A DNA stretch of 64,000 nucleotides from positions 2,520,016-2,584,015 of the forward strand of contig CM042568.1 in the NCBI GenBank assembly GCA_023630585.1, written 5' to 3'. A model generated the notes under the pieces. That model worked only from the letters and a program-made list of their open reading frames with translations, had not been told where the DNA came from and did not search any database. Origin of the DNA: Cranoglanis bouderius (taxonomy: Eukaryota > Chordata > Actinopteri > Siluriformes > Cranoglanididae). Below, piece by piece: positions 1 to 10,674 of this stretch (its first letter is position 1; each line of letters starts with the position of its first letter). A program made the translations under genes and the position numbers.

Positions 1-180
1 GGATGGTAATATAAAATAAGGATCATTTCTTATATGCGTATAGAGCATTTCTCACACTGAGACCACTTTAACGCTTCACTTTTACAGGGAAAAAAAACAC
101 AGGAGTGGGTTTCTCTCTCTGAAAAAGGTCGGGCATCGCTAAAAGGTCACCAAGTCGTGGGTCTGCTTCTCCTCCACAGC

Positions 181-183
<3 letters not shown>

Positions 184-228
<45 letters not shown>
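184..228. repeat. (GA)n microsatellite
   Basis: Uninterrupted GA dinucleotide run of about 45 bp. Confidence 0.95.
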
Positions 229-369
229 CACTGCAGGAGTCTCTCGGCGGTGACATTTCACACAGAGATCAGCCACAGCAACTGGCATTTAACTCCCTTT
301 TAAATCCGACAGATCAGGCCGCGCTCGTTAAGAAGTGCCGATCATACTGCTGAAGTCTTTATCACAACT

Positions 370-393
370 CCCCCCCCCCCCCCCCCCACACCA

Positions 394-443
<50 letters not shown>
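370..443. repeat. C homopolymer followed by (CT)n microsatellite
   Basis: About 18 consecutive C residues, a short CCACC spacer, then an uninterrupted CT run of about 44 bp. Confidence 0.95.
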
Positions 444-445
<2 letters not shown>

Positions 446-809
446 CTCACATGCCCATGCATGGTACTGTAACCGGCGGTCTGAGCTCGCTCGTCTCGTC
501 TGGAAGAGGAAGTGCGAATGCTGGGTGTGGTGGTGTTTATTCTTCTCTAAAGGTTGAGCCACAGGAGTTAAGCTGTGAAAATGCAACAGAGCCGTTCAGA
601 ATGATGAGTGATGTCACGGGGAATCGTTTGGTTTTCCATTAGTGAGCCATTGATGAATCATAACTGTTGGACCCGGGGTTATTTGGTCAGGGTATTCAGA
701 TTGTTTAGATGAGGTTATTTCACTGATCGTGTCATGGTATTGTACAGGGGGTCCCAAAAGTCTCCATACATCTGGGAAATTAACACTTTTATTTTTAGTA
801 AAATGTTTC

Positions 810-1018
810 ATACTTAGTTTACACTTGAGGATGTAAACTACTGAACTGGTTCATTTGTGTAAATTCAGTTATTATTGTGTCTTGTGGACTGTATGTAAAC
901 ATCTGTTATGTGAAATAGCTTATTTAGGGCAGAACAAATTTTTTTTTTTAATTATTTTTTTAAGTTATTAATATTTTGCCGATTCTGCAAGGGGTATGTA
1001 AATTTATGAGCACAGCTG
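810..1018 (-). mobile_element. Solo terminus of a second, Tc1-like element nested in the mariner copy
   Basis: Read on the minus strand from 1018, the sequence begins CAGCTGTGCTCATAAATTTA followed by CATACCCCTTGCAGAATC. It is preceded by TA (1019-1020). This resembles the long inverted terminal repeat of a fish Tc1-like family. Further in is a second, direct-repeat-like block with GTTTACATACAGTCCACAAG near 880-900. No transposase follows, so it is a lone terminal fragment. Its inner boundary near 810 is approximate. Confidence 0.55.

Positions 1019-1098
<80 letters not shown>
1019..1098. repeat. (TA)n microsatellite
   Basis: About 75 bp of TA repeats start exactly at the TA flanking the nested Tc1-like terminus, so the array may have grown from the target-site dinucleotide. 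Confidence 0.9.
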
Positions 1099-1100
<2 letters not shown>

Positions 1101-1117
1101 CTTTTTTTTTTCAGATA

Positions 1118-1326
1118 GCCTTTAAGAACGCCACTGACAAAAGAAGAACGTGTTGAAATCATTCTCATGGCTGGATCGGGAAGTTGCCGCAAGGTTGCGA
1201 TGGACATTATTCGATTTTTAGATGCATCACACCAGATGCGTTAACACGGGTTCATCACGAGTGGGAGGGACGACTCCGTGTGTGTGTTTACAAAGAAATG
1301 GCAATCGTGTGGAGGACGTTTTGTAA
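1118..1326 (+). pseudogene. Transposase remnant (N-terminal HTH fused to C-terminus by deletion)
   Basis: From about 1130 one frame reads TPLTKEERVEIILMAGSGS then CRKVAMDII. This is the start of the paired-type helix-turn-helix of mariner-superfamily transposases. That frame stops at about 1242. From about 1231 a different frame reads VHHEWEGRLRVC and closes with a stop at 1324-1326, which resembles the C-terminal tail of such transposases. The whole catalytic core (DDE/D) is missing. The product would have been a DNA-binding and cut-and-paste enzyme; this copy cannot encode one. Confidence 0.6.
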
Positions 1327-1408
1327 GTAAAGACTCATTTTGCTAAAAAAATTAAAAAATAAAATTGTTCATTTCCCCTATGTATCGAAACTTTTGGGAC
1401 ACCCTGTA

Positions 1409-2073
1409 GTATTGTAATGTAATTTACACAATAAAAAAAAAAATAAATAAATACTAGACTTTTCAGGGAAGGGTGTGTAAGTGTGTGTTAGTCGGAGACT
1501 AAATGCTGAGAGTACATGAAGAAGAAAAAGAAGTGTACCAGTTGTATAAACTTCAACAACAGCTGCGCATCAATGTGTCATTAATGCAAAAAATATATAT
1601 ATATAGAGAAAGTATGATTTCAGAAATGTTGATCAATTGTGATGTAAGACTGTTGACTTTTTGCTGCATTTTTGGACTCTTTTCATTTTCAAAGTGTAAC
1701 ACAGCAGCATTATATGGCCATGTTATTTATGTAACGTGTCTCTTTTGTCCAACAGTTTTACTGACACGGCGTCTAATAACGCGTAACACCACTGACAATA
1801 CTGAAAACAAATCTGTCCTTTACTAAGATGCAGGCAGCAGCAGGTTATACACTATTGTGTATATATATATATATATATATTGTATATTCAATGCACTAAA
1901 ATGTTCATCTAAAATGGAGACAAGATTGAGGCCAGGTGCGTGTCGGCAAATGAGCTTTATGGCTAAAAGACATGATGTATGATGAAGCCGAACCTCGGAA
2001 CCCAAACTGCTAATAACACCAGTTACAGGTGAAGGGAAAAAAAAAAAAAAACATGCAGCTTGTACAAAGCGCT
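1409..2073. other. Single-copy-looking non-coding stretch
   Basis: No gene or mobile element is recognisable. A short TA run lies at about 1856-1880. The 107-codon open frame at 1503-1826 shows no recognisable motif or start context, and I treat it as chance. Confidence 0.55.
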
Positions 2074-2310
2074 GACACTGGAGACTCCTTCCATAAAGGT
2101 TTATAATAATAATAATAATAATAATAATACTGATAATAATAATAAACGTCTCCAAACAGAAAAGTCGCCATATCAACGATTTTTTAATCCATTTATGTGG
2201 TCATAAAAGTCCTTGTTACCATAGAAACGATAACGTATTAGTGCAGCTGCACTACCGTCAGAGCTGCTGTTCTAGAAAATTAATCAACACCTTCTGACCA
2301 ATCGGATGGT
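2074..2310 (-). repeat. Dispersed repeat family A, copy 1
   Basis: On the minus strand it runs from ATTGGTCAGAAGGTGTTGAT through TCTAGAACAGCAGCTCTGAC, ACGTTATCGTTTCTATGG and ends TATGGAAGGAGTCTCCAGTG. Five other copies lie at 8017-10059 (interrupted), 13568-14082 (interrupted), 29313-29500, 41960-42130 and 46828-47051. This copy carries an AATn expansion (about 2102-2146). I see no inverted ends and no coding capacity. It may be a MITE or a SINE-like repeat. Confidence 0.75.
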
Positions 2311-2317
2311 GTAATAA

Positions 2318-2588
2318 TTAGTGAAAGTGAAGGCCAATGTATGGTAACCAATACTTGGAATTTGTCCTCTGCATTTAACCCATCCAAGTTAGTGCACACA
2401 CATTAGGAGTTGTGGGTAGTGAACGCACACACACTATAAACCGTGAACACACCCGGAGCAGTGGGCAGCCATTTTTGCTGCGGCGTCCGGGGAGCAGTTG
2501 AGGGTTAAGGGCCCAACAGTGGCAGCTTGGTGGGGCTGGGATTTGAACTCACCCAACTTCTTAACCAATGAGCTACCACCGCCCCCGT
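2318..2588 (-). mobile_element. tRNA-derived SINE
   Basis: Read on the minus strand, it begins with a tRNA-like head. A box A-like TGGTAGCTCATTGG lies at about 2566-2579 and a box B-like GAGTTCAAATCCC at about 2537-2550. These form an internal RNA polymerase III promoter. The body contains CCCTTAACCCTCAACTGCTC and the 3' part reads ATGGTTACCATACATTGGCC. The same 3' part recurs at 58373-58436, which shows it is a dispersed family. Not a functional tRNA: no complete cloverleaf. Confidence 0.75.
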
Positions 2589-4097
2589 AATTAGTATTGA
2601 TTCAGAACAGTAAATTGGTGAAAAGATAAAATGTACATCACAGTTCTTTACAAAACATGTCTGGTGCCTGAGGTTTGCTTCTTTATCTTTGAACTGGAGC
2701 TATGAAGCTAATATAAGGGAAGTGTGTAGAGCTACCAGTTGTAACAGAGGAACCTTCAGAATCCAAATGTCTTGGCTGATTTGGTCAAGGATACTTTGTT
2801 TTTCATTGCTGGCCAAACTTTTTGTTTAAGCTCACTTTTTTTTTTTTTTGACTAAGCACGCACTCATGCCTTAGCAAAGTGTGTGGGTGTGAAGTGAAAA
2901 CAAACAGGAGATAAATTAAGATTTAGGACGTGGACGAGCCCAGCAGCGTGGGTATTATATAAAGTTCTCAAGTTTGGTATCATGAAAATGTGATTAATAT
3001 ATAATTATACACAAAATAACTCATTAGCACCTGATGTTAAGATACAAGAAAAAGTCTGAATAAGTCAGTTTACCAAATGGTGGTCCAAAATTCTGCTGGA
3101 TGTAGCAAGACTGAAGCGGTCTTATATAACGAATGCAGATGGAAGCCTGGGGTTTGTAGCTACGCTCAGCTCAGTCAGTTCTATTCGGATCGATACATTT
3201 ATCTAAGCTATGAAGCCGATGACTTCTCCAGCGGAGAGCTTCGGGACACACAGCTGTGCTCGCAGCGCTTTACACAGATGTGCACACTTCACTTTATCGT
3301 CCGGTTTATTTCTCCGGCTTTGACACACACTGAGCTGCTTATCTATAAAAATCATCTGTATTTCATCCAGAGGCATCGTACTACGGCAAAGCCTGTGATG
3401 TTAAATCGTGACTCGTGAATCCTAGCGTAGGTAACGTAGGCAGGTAAAGAACGTGTTAGGTATATATGGTTTGGTAAAAAGAGCGACGAATGAGAAAACA
3501 GCACCAGTGTAATGAGAGCTCTCTCAGCTCGGATTAAACTCGACCCATCTGCACAGTGAAAAGCTGCTCGGTTAAAGACAAAAACCCAGCAAATAAAGTG
3601 AAATGTGGAGGATGAGCTGATTTAAAGCGAGAATGAGCGAGCAGGAGAAAAGACTGCTTTTTTTCACACTCCAAGGACACACACTTGTCGTTAAAGGAAT
3701 GACTAACATTTGTGTTTCCACTGCCGTCTTCGACCGTTTATTCAGGACACGCTGATCATTCGATTTCATTGAAGTCACAAATAAAGCACTAAGAGCTAGC
3801 CTCGACCCTCAGCTTAACCTTCACCATTTACAATCAAACACACAATCCAACACACACACACACACAAACAATTTATGAAAAAAATAAATAAATAAATCAA
3901 ACAAAAGTCCAGCCAGGTTGCCCGTTCCTGTCTGTGTGTATTACTCCTGAGTTCAGGCTGGGGAGAATACTTAAATATTTGTAATTGTGGAAAGTCTTTA
4001 GGTCATAAGTCTTTCATAAACCTTTTCTCATGTTTAGACTGAATACAAAGGGACAAGTGTTAATCAAACACAAGATAGATATGAAACAGCTCTTTTA
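2589..4097. other. Single-copy-looking non-coding stretch
   Basis: I see no gene. The 113-codon frame at 3077-3418 has no recognisable domain. Small CA and AAAT runs lie near 3850-3900. Confidence 0.5.
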
Positions 4098-5900
4098 TGA
4101 AAACTACAGGAACAGATGTTTACAAAAACAACAGGAACAGATGTTTACAAAAACAACAGGAACAGATGTTTACAAAAACTACAGGAACAGCTGTTTACAA
4201 AAACAACAGGAACAGCTGTTTACAAAAACAACAGGAACAGATGTTTACAAAAACAACAGAAACAGATGTTCACAAAAACAACAGGAACAGATGTGTTTAT
4301 GAAAACCATAGGAACAGATGTTTACAAAAACTACAGGAACAGATGTGTTTATGAAAACTACAGGAACAAATGTTTACAAAAACAACAGGAACAGATGTGT
4401 TTATGAAAACCACAGGAACAGATGTTAACAAAAACTACAGGAACAGATGTGTTTATAAAAACCACAGGGACAGATGTTAACAAAAACAACAGGAACAGAT
4501 GTGTTTATGAAAACCACATGAACAGATGTTAACAAAAACAACAGGAACAGACGTGTTTATAAAAACCACAGGAACAGATGTTAACAAAAACAACAGGAAC
4601 AGATGTGTTTATGAAAACCACAGGAACAGATGTTAACAAAAACTACAGGAACAGATGTGTTTATAAAAACCACAGGAACAGATGTTAACAAAAACTACAG
4701 GAACAGATGTGTTTATAAAAACCACAGGAACAGATGTGTTTATAAAAACCACAGGAACAGATGTTAACAAAAACAACAGGAACAGATGTGTTTATGAAAA
4801 CCACAGGAACAGATATTAACAAAAACTACAGGAACAGATGTGTTTATAAAAACCACAGGGACAGATGTTAACAAAAACAACAGGAACAGATGTGTTTATG
4901 AAAACCACATGAACAGATGTTAACAAAAACTACAGGATCAGGCGTGTTTATGAAAACTACAGGAACAGACGTTTATAAAAACTACAGGAACAGATGTTTA
5001 TAAAAACTACAGGAACAGATGTTTAAGAAACTACAGGAACAGATGTTTACAAAAACTACAGGTGTTAACTCTTCCACCGCTGCACAAAACCAGTTTCAAC
5101 CAAGTGTTAAGAAAGGAACAGATGTTTACAAAAAAACACAGGAACAGATGTTAACAAAAACTACAGGAACAGATGTGTTTATGAAAACCACAGGAACAGA
5201 TGTTAACAAAAACAACAGGAACAGATGTGTTTATAAAAACCACAGGAACAGATGTTAACAAAAACTACAGGAACAGATGTGTTTATGAAAACCACAGGAA
5301 CAGATGTTAACAAAAACAACAGGAACAGATGTGTTTATGAAAACCATAGGAACAGATGTTAACAAAAACTACAGGAACAGATGTGTTTATGAAAACCACA
5401 GGAACAGATGTTAACAAAAACAACAGGAACAGATGTGTTTATAAAAACCACAGGAACAGATGTTTACAAAAACAACAGGAACAGACGTGTTTATAAAAAC
5501 CACAGGAACAGATGTTAACAAAAACTACAGGAACAGATGTGTTTATAAAAACCACAGGAACAGATGTTAACAAAAACAACAGGAACAGATGTTAACAAAA
5601 ACAACAGGAACAGATGTTAACAAAAACAACAGGAACAGATGTGTTTATGAAAACCACATGAACAGATGTTAACAAAAACTACAGGATCAGGCGTGTTTAT
5701 GAAAACTACAGGAACAGACGTTTATAAAAACTACAGGAACAGATGTTTAAGAAACTACAGGAACAGATGTTTACAAAAACTACAGGTGTTAACTCTTCCA
5801 CCGCTGCACAAAACCAGTTTCAACCAAGTGTTAAGAAAGGAACAGATGTTTACAAAAAACTATAGGAACAGATGTTTATGAAAACTACAGGAACAGACCT
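4098..5900. repeat. 25/27-bp minisatellite with higher-order structure
   Basis: Tandem units of 25 bp (core GGAACAGATGTTTACAAAAA followed by CAACA) alternate with 27-bp units (AACAGATGTGTTTATGAAAA then CCACAGG). A 50-bp odd insert (GTGTTAACTCTTCCACCGCT onward) occurs at 5063 and again at 5787, about 724 bp apart. The flanking unit order is also repeated, so a block of roughly 0.72 kb has been duplicated. Three 25-bp units make 75 nt, so all three frames read open as a Lys-Asn-Thr-Gly peptide. This is not a gene. Confidence 0.95.
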
Positions 5901-5949
5901 TTAGAAGAAAATAAAAAACAAATGTTAAAAAATCTGGAACAGGCGATAA

Positions 5950-6900
5950 CACCGCCCTGCATGTAGAAAAAAAGTTCATGCTGTTTTGCAAATCCCACTT
6001 GTTTTTACCTATTCTGGTCATGCTGAGTTCAAATATGCCACTGAAAATTCCCTATCACGTCCTGTTTTTCCACAAAATAAGAATGAAGATTTAATAATTT
6101 TGCTAAATTTACATTGCTTTCAGGGTTTTATTTAAATTGGAAGAAGCTGTCAAATTTCACTATTATTATTTATTAATTACAACGATAGACACACAAAACA
6201 TAACACTTGTTTACAACATGAACAGCAGACAAATAGTCTGTGAAATGTTTGTGAAAATCTCTAAATAAAGCTATTTCAAAAGACGAACATTATAATAATA
6301 TGCAGAGCGCTTAAGGAGTGAACTTCCTTTTGAGGGATTTTCTGGAATGGCTGACTTCTTGACACTCTCTCTGAAGGCACCAGCAGTAGTCAGCCATCAT
6401 GTTCACATTCCATCTACCATGGTTTGCCCTGGTCACCCAGCTTCATTCCAAAATATGCAGAATATGCCTTTTTTTACAAAGTCTGTAATTTTCTGCCGTT
6501 GTTTGGATGTTGCAAAACACCCACAGATGTAGCAGAAATCATCTGGGCTATGCTCGCGTTTCCGTCTTTCACTGGTCATTATAAATCGCTGAAATCAGGA
6601 GTTTTGTGTGCATGTAAGTGTGCCTAGCATTCATATAAGGGCTGATCAGAGGAAAAGTGATGAATGTTGCTCACCTATTGTACATAAACATAGTGTTTCC
6701 TGTGTTGGTGGCAGTGTATCTGGCAATAGCTCTAACGTTTATGGTCCATCTTAGGCAAAAAAGCTCTACACTGGACATCAGGCTTTGTGAAAAGTTGTGA
6801 TGTTCTAGAGCAAAACTAACAGCATATCTGGACTCAGCATCTAAGTATCAGTAAGAAACAACTATCAGATCCGATTCAGCAAATCTGATGCAGGGCGGTG
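5950..6900 (-). mobile_element. DNA transposon remnant with 13-bp perfect terminal inverted repeats
   Basis: CACCGCCCTGCAT at 5950-5962 is matched by its exact complement ATGCAGGGCGGTG at 6888-6900. Between them lies about 0.95 kb that holds a decayed Cys-containing reading frame on the minus strand (6410-6579). I find no clear target duplication, so the superfamily is unresolved. The size and broken frame indicate a defective copy. Confidence 0.55.
6410..6579 (-). pseudogene. Cys-rich transposon protein remnant (unclassified)
   Basis: Starting at the ATG at 6579-6577, the frame reads a basic N-terminus and then DDFCYICGCFATSKQRQKI and TDFVKK. After a one-base frameshift near 6470 it continues YSAYFGMKLGDQGKPW and meets a stop near 6420. 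I recall this F-C-Y-x-C-G...L-G-D-Q-x-K-x-W pattern from uncharacterised transposon-associated proteins of animals, but I cannot name a function. The Cys pairs suggest zinc binding. The start was chosen because it directly precedes the conserved block. Confidence 0.5.
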
Positions 6901-8016
6901 GAATTTGCAGATAATAAATCAGAAAATATTTTCATTCGGGCCTGATTGTTGTTGTTTCTGCATTTAGCAGTTAATTATAGGACAGTTATGTGTAAATGAT
7001 GTGCTACATGGGCTTTTGGGCAATAAACAGAAAAACAAACACACAACAGTTTTGTTACAGTAACTGAGCAATGTGAGAAATGAAAACGGACTGAAAACGC
7101 CAAAAACACCAAGAAAAGAACATTTTAAACCGTTTACTCAGAATACGGATTTACTGTTAATGGTCCAATATACGTGTCGTGTTGGTTGGAGGAAACCGCG
7201 AGAACCCCGAGGGAACTCATGAGAACACGAAGGGAACGTGCGAAGACTGAGAAAACGACTGAGAAAAACCCCCACAAAAGAACGACGGCAAAGCCAGTGA
7301 CGAGAAATAACGATGAGCTTCATCAATACTTTCGCTACACAAACATCCCTGCTAGTGTTTTTTTTTTTTTTTTCCTGGAGTACTCATGAAACCCGCTAAT
7401 GAGCTGCATGCGAGAACAGGGACTTCTTTTTTGTGAAAAACACTCATTTAATATCGCACCAGCCCTGTTTCCCAGAAGTCTCACAATTTACACACCTTTC
7501 CTAAATACGTTACTTAGAGTCTCACCAAGCAGGCTCTTAAAAAAAAACCCAAAAAAACCCAAAAGCCGTGAAGGAAATGATTTAAAGTTGTGAAATTAGC
7601 AACTACGCAAATTATGTCATTTGCGTCATGACTGATGTCACGAAAAGTTGAAAAGGCACAGAGTTGGTTCAAACATTTTAAAACAAACAAAAAAACGAAA
7701 CAAGTTTGAGCGCATTACAAATAATGTGACTGATTAGCACCGCTGCGCTTCCTGTTGCGTTTACACTTTCTGTAATTAAACAGCACAGTGTGAGATCCAT
7801 TTTAAGCTGTTAGGAATATTGGGAAAATGTGATAATAAGGTTGTGTATTTGCACATGACAGGCCACGAGTGTGAGAGCAACACCGAGTGTGTAGAAATAA
7901 ACACAACATTTCATTTCCCCCCGATAACGAGCTGTATGAAGTTTACCGAGGTTAGGCTGCATGTCTGGAATAAAAGTGCTAATGTGCTCTTCTTTAATGC
8001 TTTCTGATCAAAGCAT
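6901..8016. other. Single-copy-looking non-coding stretch
   Basis: No gene is recognisable. A T run lies at about 7357-7373. Short frames at 7174-7389 and 7399-7593 carry no known motif. Confidence 0.5.
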
Positions 8017-8059
8017 AATTCTGGATTCTGATTGGTCAGAAGGTATTGATTCATTTTCC
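8017..8059 (+). repeat. Dispersed repeat family A, copy 2, left part
   Basis: ATTCTGGATTCTGATTGGTC AGAAGGTATTGATTCATTTT matches the left end of the other family A copies. It stops at the point where the LINE begins, and the remainder of the repeat resumes at 9906. Confidence 0.75.
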
Positions 8060-9905
8060 ACACGGACCTTAATATCTACACCAACTCTGTTTCAGACCAG
8101 GTCAACAAGTGTGCTGACGCAGTCACTACCTGTAAGAGAATGAAAACATCCCTCAAGCCATGATGAACAAAGAGATCTGCCTCCTACTGAGGCCATGAGA
8201 TGCTGCTATCAGGTCTGGAGACCAGGAAGCATGCAGCTCATCCAGAGCCAAACTGAGAAGAGAAATCCTGAAAGCCATTTATACTCATCATGAATGAGTA
8301 CGAAATATGGATAAGAGGACAACTTCAAAAACTCTGACCCTCGACTTACGTGGCAGGGCATCCAAACACTCACAGACTACAAACCGATCAACACTCCGCC
8401 CTCAATCAGTGATGTCCCTCTCCTTGAAAACCTCAACATATTCTATCCTCGTTTTGACCAGAGAAACACAGAACCTCCCACCAGTGATCTGCAACTCACA
8501 CCTCACTCTCTCCACCAGTGATGTGTGCTCCACCCTGAGCAGAGTGAATGCATGCCAAGCTGTTGGCTCTGAAGGCATTCCAGGCCAGGTGCTCAGAGCC
8601 TTGCAGAACAGCTGGCTCAGGTCTTCACTGACATTTTCAATCTGTCCCTAGCCCAAGCAGCGGTTGTCTCCCACTTCAAGACAGCGGCCATTGTTCCTGT
8701 GCTAAAATGACCCTCAACGACTTCCGTCCTGTCATACTCACCCCCATCGTCAGCAGGCAGATCCTTTCCCATCCGAAATCCTGCCTGTCATCAACAATAG
8801 ATCTCTATCAGTTTACCTACCGCCCCAACAGACCAACAGAGGATGCCATCACCATGGCACTCCACTCTGCCCTGACTCACCTGGATAACAGCAACTCCTA
8901 CATTAGGATGCTATTCATCAATTTCAGCTTGGCCTTTTTTACATGGTCAACCCTTCCAAGCTGATCTCCAAGCTCACTGACCTTGGCACCCTCTAAAAGT
9001 GGGCCCTGGACTAACAGAGTGGAGTCTGTAGGGCTTGACAGCTTTAGTGCTTAGTCCTCTCCACTACTCCGTTTACACCCACCACTGTGCGCCTGTTCAT
9101 GACTCATAGTCCATAATCAAGTTCAGAGGTGACATCATGGTGGTAGGCCTGATCAGCGACGGCCTACAGGAAGGACGTCCAGCTCCTACATCAACCTGTC
9201 CCTCAACACTCAGAAGACCAAGTCTGCTCAGGCTCTAACTGGTGACTTCTTGCTGTGGTGAAAACCATCCAACACATTACTGGTGCCCGGCTACCGTCCA
9301 TTGTGGAGATCTACCACAAACGCTGCCTAAGGACATCTCTCACCGCAACCATGGACGTTTTACTATTCTCCCATCCAGGAAGTGCTACAAGAGCCTTCGC
9401 TGCCAAAACAGCAGGTTAATGAACAGCTTCTTCTTCCCCTCAGGAATCAACAGGCTGAACTCCTCACAACGTTGCTAACCCCCCCTTCCTCCAGCTCTTA
9501 TCTTTCTGCACAAAAACCTCTACTTCTGCACATGGACTAACTTCTACAGTTTGCCGTGTGTTGCACGTTCTTCTACTTGCACCTTAAATTCAGTTGTACT
9601 GTTGTGTTTTTGATTTCCACTCATGTCTCTGGATCCATGTTCACTTACCACCAATCCATTTTGCACCTGTGTTCAGCTGCACTGTACTGTCCGGATCACA
9701 TTAATCCATGTCTCTGGACTCACGGTACTCACGGACCACGCCATTTGCACATGTCACTCTTGCACTTTACTGCCTCCCTCATTCTCTCTCATTGTCCCTT
9801 CTTGCATTACACACTCAATAGCCACTTGCTATTTCGGACTTCTGGTTAGACGCTAAGTGCATTTCGTTGGCTTTGTACTTGTCTAATCTATCTATCTAAT
9901 CTAAT
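8060..9905 (+). mobile_element. 5'-truncated non-LTR retrotransposon (CR1/L2/Rex-like LINE)
   Basis: The element starts in mid-ORF2, carries decayed reverse transcriptase coding (8100-9480), and has a 3' end reading TGCATTTCGTTGGCTTTGTA, followed by a TCTAA/TCTA-type tail (9882-9905). Such tails are typical of fish L2/CR1-like LINEs. It lies inside a family A repeat: the repeat halves at 8017-8059 and 9906-10059 join perfectly in order if the LINE is removed. 5' truncation is the usual result of target-primed reverse transcription. Confidence 0.8.
8100..9480 (+). pseudogene. LINE ORF2 remnant (reverse transcriptase), many stops and frameshifts
   Basis: Several frames carry recognisable pieces in the correct order: NFKNSDPRLTWQGIQTLTDY near 8320-8380, AVGSEGIPGQVLRA near 8560-8600 (the A-x-G-x-D/E-G-I-P motif before RT), VFTDIFNLSLAQA near 8625-8660, TYRPNRPTEDAITMALHSAL near 8815-8870, and SYIRMLFINFSLAF near 8900-8940. 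The downstream FADD-equivalent region is altered and partly deleted near 9130-9170 (DIMVVGLISDG). The endonuclease domain is absent because of 5' truncation. It is not functional. Confidence 0.8.
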
Positions 9906-10059
9906 AACAGCAGCTCTGACAGTAGTGCAGCTACAAATCACAGGTTTATTAATATTAATGCGCTCCCTCTAATACGTTATCGTTTCTATAGTAACAGCTC
10001 ATTCACAAGGACTCCTACAGGAGATTTATTTAGCATGTATGGAAGGAGTCTCCAGTGTC
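9906..10059 (+). repeat. Dispersed repeat family A, copy 2, right part
   Basis: It resumes with AACAGCAGCTCTGACAGTAG, passes ACGTTATCGTTTCTATAGTA and ends TATGGAAGGAGTCTCCAGTG. Together with 8017-8059 this makes one complete family A copy split by the LINE. Confidence 0.8.
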
Positions 10060-10183
10060 CGTGCTCTGTAACAGTCAGAGGTGAAGCCCTAAGTTTAAGA
10101 AGAGTTTACAGACGAGTTTACACTTTTTGGTTTTGTTGAATTCATTTCAAATTATTTTAAAGTGACAGTGCTGTATATTTGTT

Positions 10184-10185
<2 letters not shown>

Positions 10186-10248
<63 letters not shown>
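10186..10248. repeat. (CA)n microsatellite
   Basis: Uninterrupted CA run of about 62 bp. Confidence 0.95.
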
Positions 10249-10250
<2 letters not shown>

Positions 10251-10674
10251 AGTGAATAAGGTGTTTTTAGATGTGTTTTTATGTTTATTTTCTACAACTC
10301 ATTCAACGTGTGAAGACCTCCCCATTAAAGTGTTTAAAGCAACGCCTTAAAGAAGCATCAATAAATAAATAAATACAAAATAGATTTACAAAAAGAAAAA
10401 TAACAAAAAAAAAGCTGGAAAAATAAAAGGAATAAATACAGAAGTAAATAAAAGGCCTCCGCTCCCTCCTGAGTGTGTTGAGGAATCACAGCAGCATGAA
10501 AACCCTCACAGCTGACATGTGCTGTTACCATGGCAACACAGAGCCAGCTGACACACACAGGTGGTCGAGGGGGCGGTGCCAAAACAACAGGTGCATGATG
10601 ACATCACAACCTTGGGGGAGTAAAGGTCAAGTTCTTTCACAGCACTCTGTCTCTTTCTCTCCATCTTTTTTTCA
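10249..10674. other. Non-coding stretch
   Basis: I see no gene. There are AAAT-rich runs near 10365-10450. Short overlapping frames on both strands have no recognisable motif. Confidence 0.5.

Larger units (their letters stand above)
1..742. other. Non-coding stretch with two microsatellites
   Basis: I see no gene here. The notable content is a GA run at 184-228 and a C run followed by a CT run at about 370-443. The short open frames across these runs are dipeptide artefacts of the repeats (Ser-Leu or Arg-Glu). The stretch 450-740 looks single-copy and has no coding signal. Confidence 0.7.
745..1406 (+). mobile_element. Deleted mariner/IS630-type DNA transposon with intact inverted ends
   Basis: The left end reads CAGGGGGTCCCAAAAGTCTC and the right end, read on the other strand, CAGGGTGTCCCAAAAGTTTC. 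The similarity continues inward for about 50 bp (ATACAT..GGGAAAT.AACA..TTTTATTTTT). Both ends are flanked by TA (743-744 and 1407-1408), the classic target duplication of the Tc1/mariner superfamily. Inside are only the two ends of a transposase frame (1118-1326), so the copy is an internally deleted, non-autonomous derivative. A Tc1-type terminus and a TA microsatellite sit inside it (810-1098). I cannot name the family without a library search. Confidence 0.8.

Noticed and set aside
4030..4406. Overlapping Lys/Asn/Gln-rich frames in all three plus-strand frames
   Set aside because: Created by a 25-bp tandem repeat whose triple is 75 nt.
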